Part shown: piece after piece, positions 46,663-57,199 of the stretch
Layout of the letters: every line of letters begins with the position of its first letter
Position numbering within the stretch: position 1 is the first letter of the stretch
DNA from: Odobenus rosmarus divergens
Lineage: Eukaryota; Chordata; Mammalia; Carnivora; Odobenidae
NCBI RefSeq assembly: GCF_000321225.1
Contig: NW_004451858.1
Span: 1-64,000, forward strand
Reading direction: 5' to 3'
DNA: 64,000 bases
Made by a program: the position numbers and the translations under genes
The notes under the pieces: model-generated
What the model was told of the DNA's origin: nothing
The model's database searches: none
Seen by the model: the letters and a program-made list of their open reading frames with translations, nothing else

Positions 46663-46664
<2 letters not shown>

Positions 46665-46693
<29 letters not shown>
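46665..46693 (+). repeat. (GT)n microsatellite
   Basis: Fourteen GT units, followed by a GAGACAGAGAAAGAAAG purine tract. Confidence 0.96.
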
Positions 46694-46695
<2 letters not shown>

Positions 46696-47444
46696 ACAGA
46701 GAAAGAAAGAAAAGAGAAAGAGAGAACCTTCTTTTGAAGTCAAAGTGATCTTTTTATTCTACATGTTACTATTCCTTTTCCCAAAGTCATTTCTCTACCA
46801 CTTATTTGTACCCCATAAGAAAAAAAATTGTCAAATTAAAATAGAGGATCTTCTGAATATAACATTGTTTAAAATAAGTACATCACTATTCTGACTTAAA
46901 ACTATTAGATTCTCTTTCTAGTCATTTAAAATCAAGGATAAAAGGCTACAGAGAAAAAACACACATTTTTGTTTACAAACTGGAAGAACCCCAACAATTA
47001 AAAGGCTGTGCCAAAGCACCAATAAACCTTCTGAAGTCACTTCATAGAAAAATCTCCACTGCTTCTTCCTTTGAGTAGTCTCATAATCAAATATATGTCA
47101 ATTGCATTATATCCATATACAGAAGATCGTTTACAGTCTTGGGCTTCCCAATATGGATTAATGAAACATTATTTTAAATCAGTCCAATGCAAGTCAATAA
47201 GCAGTGAATAAGCATCTGACAGGAACAGAGTCTGGCCCCTGTTATTATGAGGAGGTTAAGGTATATTGTGACATGGTTTATGCAAAGGGAATGAGGGGAG
47301 TTGCCTATTTAAATGAAGTAGAGACTGGGGAAATTTCTATTAAACATTTTCTAATTTGACAATATCTACACAAGCAAAATTATAGTATTGGGCAAAGAAA
47401 GTTTCATTATTCCTATACTTGGGCATTGACATAAACACTAATGG

Positions 47445-47520
47445 TCTACTTCTGCCAAACGGAGTGACTTGAATCAACAGAGTCCCGTGCATGCAGTTTT
47501 AACATTGTCAGCAAATTTTG
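47445..47520 (+). repeat. direct repeat, copy 2
   Basis: Second copy of the sequence at 46389-46459, same orientation, 1056 bases downstream. It carries an extra C after CCCGTG and three extra bases near its 3' end. Confidence 0.85.
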
Positions 47521-48164
47521 TTGCAACTCAGCAAATCAGTTAAAATAAAAGTCATGTTGGGTCCAGTCTTTACAATGACTTGGTATCAGCATGACTTAAA
47601 TCATAAAATGCTTCAAACAATTCCCAGAGCCGAAAAGGTGGGTTGAGGGGGCTGTTCTTGTACCATCAGCCTTTAAGACTTCGAATTCAGAAAGAAGCAA
47701 GTCGTTCAACTCATTTGCACTTCCCTTCCTCATAAAGACTCTGGATCCCTAAGTGTGAAGAAAAAAGCCCTCCATGGCTGCTTGAGCCTTGGGCACAGCC
47801 ACCTCCGTGAAAGCTACCGAGCTACTGGTACAGCAGAGCCTGTGAAAACCTGTAGAGTTGACCGGGACTCCCACAATAATTGTTTGGATGGTGGGTACAT
47901 AGTTAATTATTAGATTTTTCTTCACCCTTTCAGAATTCATAAACTCTGCCTCAAGGTCAGGCATGGTTTTTAACAGGTCACTTATTCCTTCTTTTTTTTT
48001 CCCAGAGGGAGAGAAATAGCTATGTAGTTCTAGGGAAAAACCAACAGCCTGGTTTGAAGATCTGGTAAATGGCAAAAATGTTTGTTTTTCTTAAATATTT
48101 CATTCTTTTTTTTTTTTACCCTCTTTTTTTCTAAAGCTGCGTGTCTGGGATTACTATAATATGC

Positions 48165-48358
48165 CAGGTATTCTACTAAACCTTACATATGTTATTTTTC
48201 TTTAATGTTTACAATAAGCACATGAAGAAGACATTTCAATACCATTCTGATTTGACATCCTGGAAGTCAGACAATTTCAAAACTTTTGCAGGGGTCATGG
48301 AACTATTCAGCCACGGAGCTGAGATTTGAATTCAGGTCTGTCTTAACTCCAGATGTCT
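48165..48358 (-). repeat. MIR, diverged
   Basis: TATTCTACTAAACCTTACATATGTTATTTTTC near the start, with GGTCATGGAACTATTCAGCCACGGAGCTGAGATTTGAATTCAGGTCTGTC, is reverse-complement MIR. Confidence 0.6.
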
Positions 48359-48454
48359 TTATCTAAATTGTTGTGTAATTTTGCACCTGAATGGTATTTT
48401 TGAGGTGGATTGACTCAGATAAAATGAGATTTGCATTTCCTTCCCTACTATCAT

Positions 48455-49437
48455 GTTCAGTCGAAGGATGATTTTAAAAAAACACTCTATCACCTTACAC
48501 CTGTCAGAATGGCGATTATCAAAAAGACAAAAAAAATAGCAGGCATTGGCAAGGATGTGGACAAAGGGGAACCCTTGTGCACTGTTAGTGGGAATGTAAA
48601 TTGGTGCAACCACTGTGGAAAACAGTATGGAGGTTCCTCAAAAAATTAAAAATAAAACTACCACACAAATCCAGCAATTCTACTTCTAGGTATTTATCTG
48701 AAGAAAACAAAAACACCCAGGATCGAGTCCCACATCAGGCTCCCTGCTTAGCAGGGAGTCTGCTTCTCCTTCTGACCCTCACCCCACTTGTACTCTCTCT
48801 CTCTCTTTCTCTCAAATAAATAAATAAAACACATCTTTAAAAAAAAAAAGAAAACACTAATTCAAAAAGACATATGCGCCCCTATGTTTATTGCAGCATT
48901 ATTTACAACAGCCAAGATATGGAAGCAGCCCAAGTGCCCATCAATGGATGAATGAAGAAAGAAAATGGGGGGGTGGGAATATTATTCAGCCATAAAAAAG
49001 AACATGGAGGGAACTAAAGGGTATACTAAATAACTCAGATAGAGAAAGACAAATACTATATGATTTCACTTATATGTAGAATCTAACAAAAAAAAACAAA
49101 CAAGTGAACAAATAGAAACAGACTCGTAAATATAGAGAATAAACTGGTGCTTTGTAGTTGCCAGCAGGGATGGGGATGGGGGGGTGGGCGAAATAGGTGA
49201 AGGGGATTAAAGAGGTAACAATCTTCCAGTTATAAAATAAATAACACACAGGGACATAAAGTATAGCATAGGGGATATAGTCAATAATACTATACCAACT
49301 CTGTAGGGTTAACTAGACTTATTGTGGTAGACTTACTGCGGTAACCATTTCCTAATGTATATATATATATATCAAACCACTATGTTGTACACCTGAAACT
49401 AAAAATAAATAAATATTTTAAATAAATAAATAAGTCA
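48455..49437 (+). mobile_element. old LINE-1 3' part (ORF2 C-terminal region and 3' UTR), interrupted by a SINE
   Basis: Starts near ACACTCTATCACCTTACACCTGTCAGAATGGC, continues GGCATTGGCAAGGATGTGGACAAAGG and GGAATGTAAATTGGTGCAACCACTGTGGAAAACAGTATGGAGG. After the SINE it resumes CCCCTATGTTTATTGCAGCATTATTTACAACAGCCAAG, ATTCAGCCATAAAAAAGAAC, GATTTCACTTATATGTAGAATC and ends TATGTTGTACACCTGAAACTAAAAATAAATAAATA. All reading frames carry stops, so this is a fossil. Confidence 0.88.
48716..48849 (+). mobile_element. 5'-truncated Can-SINE inside an L1
   Basis: Begins at the CCCAGGATCGAGTCCCACATC segment, so the tRNA-like head with the A box is absent. CT-rich body and A-tail are present. Flanking AAAACAC-like words suggest a short duplication. 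Confidence 0.9.
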
Positions 49438-51012
49438 GCAACACTATACTAGATATTTATTGCCTTGTCATTTTCTTTACTTTTGCCAAGAGTCTCATGA
49501 AATAAGAAGTTATATTTCAAAAGACACAACCAAAAACCTCAAATGACTATTTCTATCCCAATTCCATTTCACCTCAAGGGAATCCTGCATGATTAAGGAA
49601 GAAGGTGGCTACCCCCATTTTCACCCCCAGCTCTTCTAAACCACTAGAGCTTTGGAGTGACATGTTGATATTAGGATGGCTTTCTGCTTACGCTGGTGTG
49701 GTACTAACATTTTTAACTAGAAAAGTCACACGAGCAAGGTGGAAATGCCATAAAATAAGTAAATCCAACCCTTTAGGTCCTGTACACGTTCAACTGTCTA
49801 CATCTTCGTAAATGAAGCCTTTTTCTCTTCTCTTCCCCAGGACCCCTCCAAAAAATTGTACAGATATCCTCACCTGCCTGCTTCCACCATACAAACATAC
49901 AAACACACACACAACTATCTCATTCTTAGGGGGAGAAATAATGAATAGGATATTTGAATAAGCGGCTAATTAAATGCACTTAGCCTACATTGCTATCAGC
50001 TTTCTATTCAACTTAATGTATATTCCTTTACGTATGTAATCAGGGAGTACACCTTGGGCTGGCAACACCTCAGCCCAATAACCAAAGCAGCTCCTGGTTA
50101 ATAAAGAAACAATACGCAAAATACATCTATATCCTGATGAATTTATATATAGATAGAAGTTCTTAGATATTCTTTCTGTGGGTTTCTGATTCAGTCATCA
50201 TTCCCTCCACAAAAAAGTAAAATATGCATGAATAGTTTCCTATACCAGATTATGCCATTTACTTAGAATCCAAACATTTACATTAATAAAATTTTATCTA
50301 ATTTTTTAAAAATGTTCATAAGAAAATGTAACAAAGCAGCATATATAAAAGAAAAAAAATTCTTTTAAAAGGGTATCTTTAAAAAGTTCAAATATTACCA
50401 TTAGAATGGCTGTTTCAGCCATCTGAATGTTTTCACAAGGAAAAAAGTAAAACCCTATTTGTTTTACAGATATATTTCACATTGATTACCAGATCACTAT
50501 CAGTCTGGACACAATTGTTTTACCAACTTTCAATAAATATGAAATGATCCTTGAGGAATAAATGCATAATAAAAATCAAATTGGAGTTGCCTTATTTCCG
50601 AAATGCAAACTTGTTAACTTGTGACCCATTTATATCACCACAGTCTGAAGGGGAATTAGGTCATGAATGGATGTGGCTGAGAGAAGGAAGTTGGAGAAAA
50701 AGGATATGATATTTCTCAACTATGTCCAAGGTATTATGAAAATACATAATGCTGTGTGAGTTCTTTCCTAATAAAAGAGTGACTGGTACAAGTTAAATAT
50801 ATACACCAGTGTCAGTTTTAGAGGCCAGGCAAAATAGTCATGGGGAAATTACCTTCTTAGATAAAGAACACATTGAAGATTTATATTTATGTATTTTCAC
50901 TGGAGTTGATAATAAGCTAAGGTACATTGCAAACATTCAGGGTACATGTAAAATCCTTTTAACATAGCATGCTGTGTGCCCAGGAAATAACAATGATGTG
51001 AAAGTCAAACTA
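49438..51012. other. unique intergenic DNA
   Basis: AT-rich. No gene or clear repeat is recognised. Confidence 0.45.
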
Positions 51013-51031
51013 AGGAAAAGGTATTGATTTT

Positions 51032-51158
51032 TTTCAAAGATTTATTTATTTTATTTTAGAGGTGGGGGATGGGCAGAGGGAGAGGGAGAGAGAAAGAATC
51101 CCAAGCAGACTCCAACCAAGAGTCAGATGCTTAACCAACTGAGCCACCCAGGTGCCCC
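51032..51158 (-). mobile_element. Can-SINE, body shortened
   Basis: Minus-strand copy flanked by perfect 19-bp duplications AGGAAAAGGTATTGATTTT (51013-51031 and 51159-51177). About 127 bp; the middle (CCCGATGCGGGACTCGATCCC region) is deleted, leaving CAGACTCC joined to AACCAAGAGTCAGATGC. Confidence 0.95.
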
Positions 51159-51206
51159 AGGAAAAGGTATTGATTTTGAAAACAGTTTAAAAGTTCATAA
51201 ACTTTC

Positions 51207-51411
51207 AGGGCACCTGGGTGGCTCAGTCAGTTGAGTGTCTGCCTTGGGCTCAGGTCATGATCCCAGGGTCCTGGGATCGAGCCCCACGTGGGCTCCCTGC
51301 TCAGTGGGGAGTCTGCCTTTCCCTCTCCCTCTGCCCCTCCCCTAGCACTCCTGCTCTATCTCTCACACTCTCACTCTCTCTTTCTCAAATAAATAAGTAA
51401 AATCTTTTTTT
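51207..51411 (+). mobile_element. Can-SINE, full length
   Basis: Head AGGGCACCTGGGTGGCTCAG, CCCAGGGTCCTGGGATCGAG, CT-rich body, AAATAAATAAGTAAAATC tail. Perfect 18-bp duplications AAAAGTTCATAAACTTTC at 51189-51206 and 51412-51429. It lies only 48 bases from the opposite-facing SINE at 51032-51158. Confidence 0.96.
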
Positions 51412-51429
51412 AAAAGTTCATAAACTTTC

Positions 51430-53269
51430 TTTTATTTTATACCAGTGTAGTACTAATATTGTAACTAAAAAATTGAAATTATCAGTGTAGAAATGCTATA
51501 GTATAACAAAATCATCCCTTGCAGTTTTAAAGTGATCCAATATTTCTCTTAGCAACATAGCATTTAAAAAGTGCCAAGATTTATTGCTTTGGGACAAATA
51601 TAACAGACCATAAATCAAGCTACTATAACAATTATAAAAACTTCTCTCGCAATTCTCCACCTCTAGGCTCACCTTGCACAAGGAAGATCTGGTAAGCTTT
51701 CTCTTCAACAGACTATGTTTTGAAACATTTATCACACTTTGTGATAAGGTGGCTTAACCATCACAGTACAGTGCCTGGAGACTTGATTTGTCTTAACGTA
51801 TAGTTAGGAGAACAAAGGAAACTTCGATTCACTAGGTTGGGATGAAATGTATCCATATCATAGCAATATCAGGATTTTTTAATTGTCTTTCCATAAGAAA
51901 AGATTAAAATACCTTAGTTACGTGAGATTAAATGCTCATTCAGTAATTGCAGTGGACAGTATGCTTCCAGAGTGGGTGAATTAAATTAAAAGAAAGACAA
52001 CTCTGGAAAATGTACTAGTGGTAGAATTAGAGAATGTTTCATCAGATCTCGGTGTCTCCACAGTAATGAATCTGCCAAAAGATAATAATATTTTAGTGAA
52101 AGGTGTGATTGGATAAGTCACATTATTTATTAACTGTTACCCTAAAATATCACTTTTGTCTTATTATTAAGAATGGTGAGAGGGCAGCAGGGATGCCTGA
52201 CACAAGGCATTAAGAATGGATTCTGTCTATCACGGCCGTTGGAGCACTGGGTGCTGTGCTCTGTGCTTGCTGGTGGCACTGGCTAACACCCGATGGCCGG
52301 GGCACTCACAGCAGGATGAATGGTCTCAGTCAGGTCCCTGAGATCAGCCAATCATTTACCTGGTCCTTTCCAATGGCCCTAAACAAGAGCTGATCTCTAA
52401 TTTCTAAACTGGCTTTTTGGAAAATTTCAAACAGATCCACGTATTTGAGAAGACACCTGGTGCCCAGGAAGCTTGAGATTATAAAAAGCCATCTTTGGAG
52501 GTTATTGGCATTCTCTTGGGAAGCAAACTTTTCGTAGTCTGCTTAGTTAAACAACATGGATTCCCAAAAAGTGTGTGTGGTGAAGACTATGATGGCGAAA
52601 ACAGACACACCCAAAGAGCAAAGAAAAGGCAACAGGCAGCTTGGAGCAAAGCAGGTCTGGAGGCTAGGGAAACAACAGGCTATTGGTAGCTCGGATTTCT
52701 GAGGGCCTGGAATGAATGCCCCGAACATATTAATATAAAGTATAAACCATGCTGGCAAATAAACAGGCATTTAGATGGTCATCCAAAAAAAGGAGAGGGA
52801 GAAGCAGCAGGAGGAGGAGCAAAAAGAGGAGGAGGAAGAAGAAAGAAAAGCATGGCATAGACTAGAAAAGAAAACTGAGCATCCCAGGATTCCCTTCTGT
52901 GAAATACTGGTAGATAGTCCTCCAAGGTGACTTCTTTCTGCAAGTCTCAGTGAGGATGATGTTGACTGGGGAGAGACAGGTCCTCCTGTACGAGAAATGA
53001 TCCAAAGTCTCAGTACATTTCTGTGTGTAGTCTTTATGAATCATGGGATCTCTGAAGTGAAAGAGATAGTAAGGGTCACCAGGCTTAGCCGGGGGGGGCT
53101 TACAAATAAGGAACCACTTCTCCAGGTACACAGCTCAGAAGCAAAGTCAGAGCTGTCTTCCTCTGCTGGTGCCCACGATGGGCACAGATCACCTGCACAC
53201 TCAGAATTTCCTCACTTCTCATCCAAAAACCTTGCAATGCAGCTCCAGCCCTTTTGGGTGAATTGACTA
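51430..53269. other. unique intergenic DNA
   Basis: No gene. A 67-base purine-only-like GA tract lies at 52786-52852. A 79-codon minus-strand frame at 51496-51735 is of unknown meaning. Confidence 0.45.
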
Positions 53270-53690
53270 TATTTATTAATAGTATCTCAGCATTCTGGTT
53301 TTATTTTCATTACAGATCACAATTTACAAGCCTCTCCCATAGCTCTGGTCATTAAATCCCTGCATATAGAAAATGCCAAATTCCGTTACATAGAACTTTA
53401 TTCTCGTCAGACTGTGTTTATAGGATGTCGCCGCTATGTCCAACATAGTGAAAAATTTAGTAAATTAACTGGTTACGGCATGTAAAACAAATCGAAGGAT
53501 AGTCACCTTTCTTTCTAAAATATCCACACAATGACTTGGCCTTTTGTTGAGTTGCCTGATTTAGCTGTTTTGGAACACATCCGGAGTCAGTATCAAGGAT
53601 TCGTAATATTTTCTCCATCAAAGACGCCATCTATTACATTAGCCATGTAATAAAATATATCAGACTCAATACATTACCCATATATATCAC
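53270..53690 (+). other. candidate conserved element, CpG-retaining, with acceptor-like site and short frame
   Basis: By hand, 53341-53640 has C=60, G=51 and 9 CpG, giving an observed/expected ratio near 0.9 at about 37% GC, unusual outside CpG islands and constrained DNA. A pyrimidine tract ending TTTTATTTTCATTACAG (ag at 53314-53315) precedes 55 open codons (53318-53482) closed by TAA at 53483-53485. The peptide includes 'YSRQTVFIGCRRYVQHSEKF' and matches nothing I recognise. It could be a conserved enhancer, an unannotated terminal exon, an exon relic, or chance. Confidence 0.4.
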
Positions 53691-53829
53691 ATCTTTCCTT
53701 AGAGTTTGTCTACCAAAGTTCCTTTACTAAGAAAGAATTTTTCCCCCAATTTTGTTCTTTAAAAGAGCAGCAATTTCAAGTGCTACAAAACAGTTAAAAG
53801 CAATAGGAACAAAAACAGCTATAATCAGC

Positions 53830-54215
53830 TACGTAATGTGGAGGGCCCAGTGCCAAATGAAATTATGGGGCCCTCTTTCAAAATCAGGAAACAAGCTTCT
53901 CTTCTCTTCCACCATGTCTCCATTGAGCTGTCATGGTATTTTCTGATTGTTATTCAATGTTGTGATGCCTCTGGTATGATTATACTCCCCAGATGAGTGT
54001 GGGCAACTCTGGGTGCAGCTGGCAAACATAGGCTGGGTGTAGCAGAAGGCAAATTAGCACCTCCTGGCAAGGCAGGTGGCAAGTAGCGGTTACATACCTC
54101 ATAGTCCCAGCAGACTTCACTTACAAAACCCAAACTCAAAGACAAAATATTAAGAAATTCGAGGCAGTGCTCACAGAGCATTAAACCCCTTCTCAGCTCT
54201 GTAGCCAGCCTTCAC
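53830..54215 (+). repeat. possible ancient interspersed repeat
   Basis: GTGGAGGGCCCAGTGCCAAATGAAATTATGGGGCCCTCTTTCAAAA and, after an interruption, AAGAAATTCGAGGCAGTGCTCACAGAGCATTAAACCCC resemble two parts of one common placental repeat. Family not named. Confidence 0.35.
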
Positions 54216-54362
54216 TGAGTATTAACCTTACTCATTTATTGACATGATTGTCATTGCAGTTAGTCTGATGGTCTACTTTGGGATAAATGCATACTATTAA
54301 ACAGACTTTTGAAATATTGAAAGTAGTTAGTAGGAAATTCTATTTTACATTTTCTTGCTGTT

Positions 54363-54672
54363 CTGGAGTAATACTGTTCAACATGGTAGCCATTCGTCAA
54401 ATGAGGCTATTTGGAGTCCTTGCAATGTGGTTAATCTGAATTGAGATGTTCTAAAAATATAGAAAACACACAGATTACTAAAAAATGCAAAATATCTCAA
54501 ATCATTTTTAAAAATATTGATTAAATATTGAAATCATCTTGAGATATGAGTTAAATAAAACATATTATTAAAATTAACTCCTTCTGTTTCTTTCTATTTT
54601 TTAAGTGGTTACTGAAAAATGTAAAGCCATATATATATGGCTCACATTGTATTTATTTGTTTATTGCAGAGC
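54363..54672 (+). repeat. ancient DNA-transposon-like repeat
   Basis: TAATACTGTTCAACATGGTAGCCATTCGTCAAATGAGGCTATTTGGAG, ATGTGGTTAATCTGAATTGAGATGTTCTAAAAATATAG, GAGTTAAATAAAACATATTATTAAAATTAAC and GTGGTTACTGAAAAATGTAAAG follow a very common mammalian interspersed repeat, which I believe is hAT-related. An 18-bp palindrome AGCCATATATATATGGCT lies at 54625-54642. Confidence 0.5.
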
Positions 54673-54888
54673 AGACACATATCCTGGCATTATTGTCCCC
54701 AATTCACATCCCTGAGAATAGTACAATCGGTCCTCTCCTACGTCATTCTTTATTTTCCTTTGATTGTCTATGATTTAGCTCTTTGTTCCTGAAGGACTAA
54801 GTAAACATGTTTTGGAAATAATAGAAAATTAGACAGAAATCAGGGGCTTTGGAGTACTGCACTGAGATGAGCTTGCCTCCTCTTCTGT

Positions 54889-54968
54889 TAAAAAAAGAAG
54901 AAAGGAGAAAGAAAAAGAAAGAAAGAAAGAAGAAAGAGAGAGAAAGAAAGAAAGAAGAAAGAAAGAAA

Positions 54969-55032
<64 letters not shown>

Positions 55033-55127
55033 GAAGGAAGGAAGGAAGGAAGGAAGGAAGGAAGGAAGGAAGGAAGGAAGGAAGGAAGGAAGGAAGGAAG
55101 GAAGGAAGGAAGGAAGGAAAAGAAAAA
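54889..55127 (+). repeat. GAAA/GGAA compound microsatellite
   Basis: Purine-only tract: irregular AGAAAG units from 54889, about fifteen GAAA units (54972-55031), then exactly 22 uninterrupted GGAA units at 55032-55119. The open frames in all three directions across it are low-complexity artefacts. Confidence 0.97.
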
Positions 55128-55889
55128 TGGAATCAAACCAGATCATCACCTGGGTCCCTTTCAGTCCTAACTCCCCAGTGTCATTACTACATATGCAAAG
55201 GGCATTTCTGTAATTGGGAAAGTTATGTAAAATTTTTACTAGAAGAATCTCCCCTATACATCACTCCCCAAGTGTTTTAAAAACTCTGAATTAGAATATG
55301 AATCAATATCACCTCTTCAATTAGCTATTAATTAGAAAGGGGGAAGTGCGTTTTTATAAGGGAGAGATGGAGGAATCTGGGCAAGAGGTCAAGCCTGGTG
55401 GGCATTGTCAATCCTGAGGCAGCCTGACGTCATGAGGTCATGAGCATCCTGCATCTGCATACTGATGTGGTGCAGTAAGTGCTTCCCGAAAGCACATGTA
55501 TGGTGGTCTCTAATAATGATGAAGGAGTTAGATGGATCCAAAATGTGGGATGCCCTACAGGACATTTTAAAGCCTTCCATGTATTGAAGAACACAGGGTG
55601 GGGGTAGGGATATATTCTAGACGGGGAAGAGTAAAAAAAATATCCAACAGTCAAATGTTAATGGGTGAGACTGAAGTAGATTCTGAATCAAAAACCAATA
55701 CAAATAAAAGTTATAGACATTTGAGGACAACTGAGAAGCTTGAGGATGGATTGCATGTTAGATCATGTTTTTGTGTCAATATTTTCTTGGGTGTGGTCAT
55801 GGTGAAGAGGTTGTGTAGGGAGGGGAATTCTGATACATTGCGGTGATATTTGCTAGCCACTTTTGGATGGTTTGGCAAAAGGGAGAAAA
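55128..55889. other. unique intergenic DNA
   Basis: No gene. A perfect CRE palindrome TGACGTCA lies at 55425-55432. Confidence 0.45.
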
Positions 55890-56050
55890 GAGAGAGTGAC
55901 GGAGAGAGCAAGTGAAACAAGATGGTAAGAGTTGGAAAATCTAGCTGAGGGACATAAAGGGGTCCATTGTATTACCTTTTTGACTCTTCCGTGGTTTAAA
56001 ATAATTTCAAAAAAATTATACTTCAATAAATAGTTACTTTAAGAAAATAA
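55890..56050 (+). repeat. possible old L1 3' end
   Basis: GGGTCCATTGTATTACCTTTTTGACTCTTCCGTGGTTTAAAATAATTTCAAAAAAATTATACTTCAATAAATAG is similar to the 3' end of old L1M elements. Confidence 0.4.
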
Positions 56051-56454
56051 ATTAAACTGAAACTTGCAGAGAATTAATAGGTATTAGGTTAACCTTAGTA
56101 AAATATTTCATAATGATGAAATTATTATTTTAAACACCAGATTTTTCCTTAATTATACTTTATTTGCTCTTTTCTGTTTTTACTTTCGTCCTGAACAAGC
56201 TCACTGTGGCTCTGTCTATGCTGACAACTTCATTTGTGAACCCACTACGGATTGCTTCTGCATTAGGAAAAAAACACTTCGTTTTATTAAGATTAAAGTG
56301 GTTGTTTCTTAAACTTGTATTTATTTTAAATAGACAACATTCCTCTTAGGCACATTTGCCAAATGTTTGTCTTCAGGAATTTGTCAACTATATCCTTCAG
56401 ACTTCAATTTGCCATAGGCAATTATTTTTTATTTTTGGCTTTGTATTTATTATC

Positions 56455-56800
56455 TCTACGCCCTTGTTCCCCACTTTTTGTGCTCAGCTCGCACTGTTTT
56501 GTCCCCATCAAAAACTGGGCTCCCTATTCCCTCCTAAGACATCTTCCCATCCTGTGAGGTCCAGTTCAAATGACATATTCTCCATGAACTTCCTTCTTTT
56601 CCAAGCAGGCTGTGTTTTGCCTCCTTTTTTCCTACATACTATCTAGTTGAGTGCTGTCTTTTTTGTAGTAATCACCACATCTGCTTAACTTTTCATATTT
56701 TCTCACTTTTATCAAGTCAGAGACCAAAATTTATCTATCTTCCTAAACACACATAAAACTACACACAGTAGTTGCTGTTAACTATTTGCACTGAAATATG
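56455..56800 (+). repeat. possible L2 fragment
   Basis: CATCCTGTGAGGTCCAGTTCAAATGACATATTCTCCATGAACTTCC followed by GTAATCACCACATCTGCTTAAC and TCAAGTCAGAGACC is L2-like. Open frames at 56356-56646 fall inside it. Confidence 0.4.
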
Positions 56801-56902
56801 TAAGATGCTTATAACATTATTGACTCTTCCTCAAAAAAATTTTTTTAAGCTTTTGAAAAATACATCAAAGCTCTCCCAACACCTATAAGAAAAGAGGCTT
56901 CT

Positions 56903-57087
56903 GGATCACCTGGGTGGCTCAGTTGGTTAAGCATTTGCCTTCAACTCAGGTCGTGATCCCGGGGTCCTGGGATTGAGCCCTGCACTGGGCTCCCTGCTCA
57001 GTGGGGAGTCTGTTTCTCTTTCTGCCCCACCCCCTCCACTCACGTTCTCTCTCTCTCTCAAATAAAAAAATCTTAAAAAAAATAAAA
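56903..57087 (+). mobile_element. Can-SINE, full length
   Basis: Head GGATCACCTGGGTGGCTCAG, CCCGGGGTCCTGGGATTGAG, CT-rich body, AAATAAAAAAATC tail. Duplications AGAAAAGAGGCTTCT (56888-56902) and AGAAAGGAGGCTTCT (57088-57102) differ at one base. Confidence 0.94.
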
Positions 57088-57137
57088 AGAAAGGAGGCTT
57101 CTGCTGTCTAGAAACAATAAATGATTATTAGCTGGTA

Positions 57138-57158
57138 AAAACAACAACAACAACAACA
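57138..57158 (+). repeat. (AAC)n microsatellite
   Basis: About seven AAC units. Confidence 0.9.
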
Positions 57159-57199
57159 CAGGTAATAATACATCAAACCCCCAAGAAGTTGGCCCCAAG

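Larger units (their letters stand above)
45901..48164. other. unique DNA with a TG tract and a direct repeat pair
   Basis: Contains a weak MIR-like stretch near 46290-46345, a TG microsatellite (46665-46693) followed by a purine-rich run, and two ~75-bp copies of one sequence at 46389-46459 and 47445-47520. A 108-codon minus-strand frame (47749-48075) has an ATG but no domain I recognise, so it is not called as a gene. Confidence 0.45.

Noticed and set aside
48431..48819. Frames with L1 ORF2-like words
   Set aside because: They are remnants of a fossil L1 and part of an inserted SINE, not a living gene.
54625..54642. 18-bp palindrome AGCCATATATATATGGCT
   Set aside because: Mostly alternating AT inside an ancient repeat; within chance for AT-rich DNA.
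54829..55280. Lys/Glu/Arg-rich and Phe/Leu/Ser-rich frames of 82-143 codons
   Set aside because: Products of the GAAA/GGAA microsatellite read in different frames and strands.
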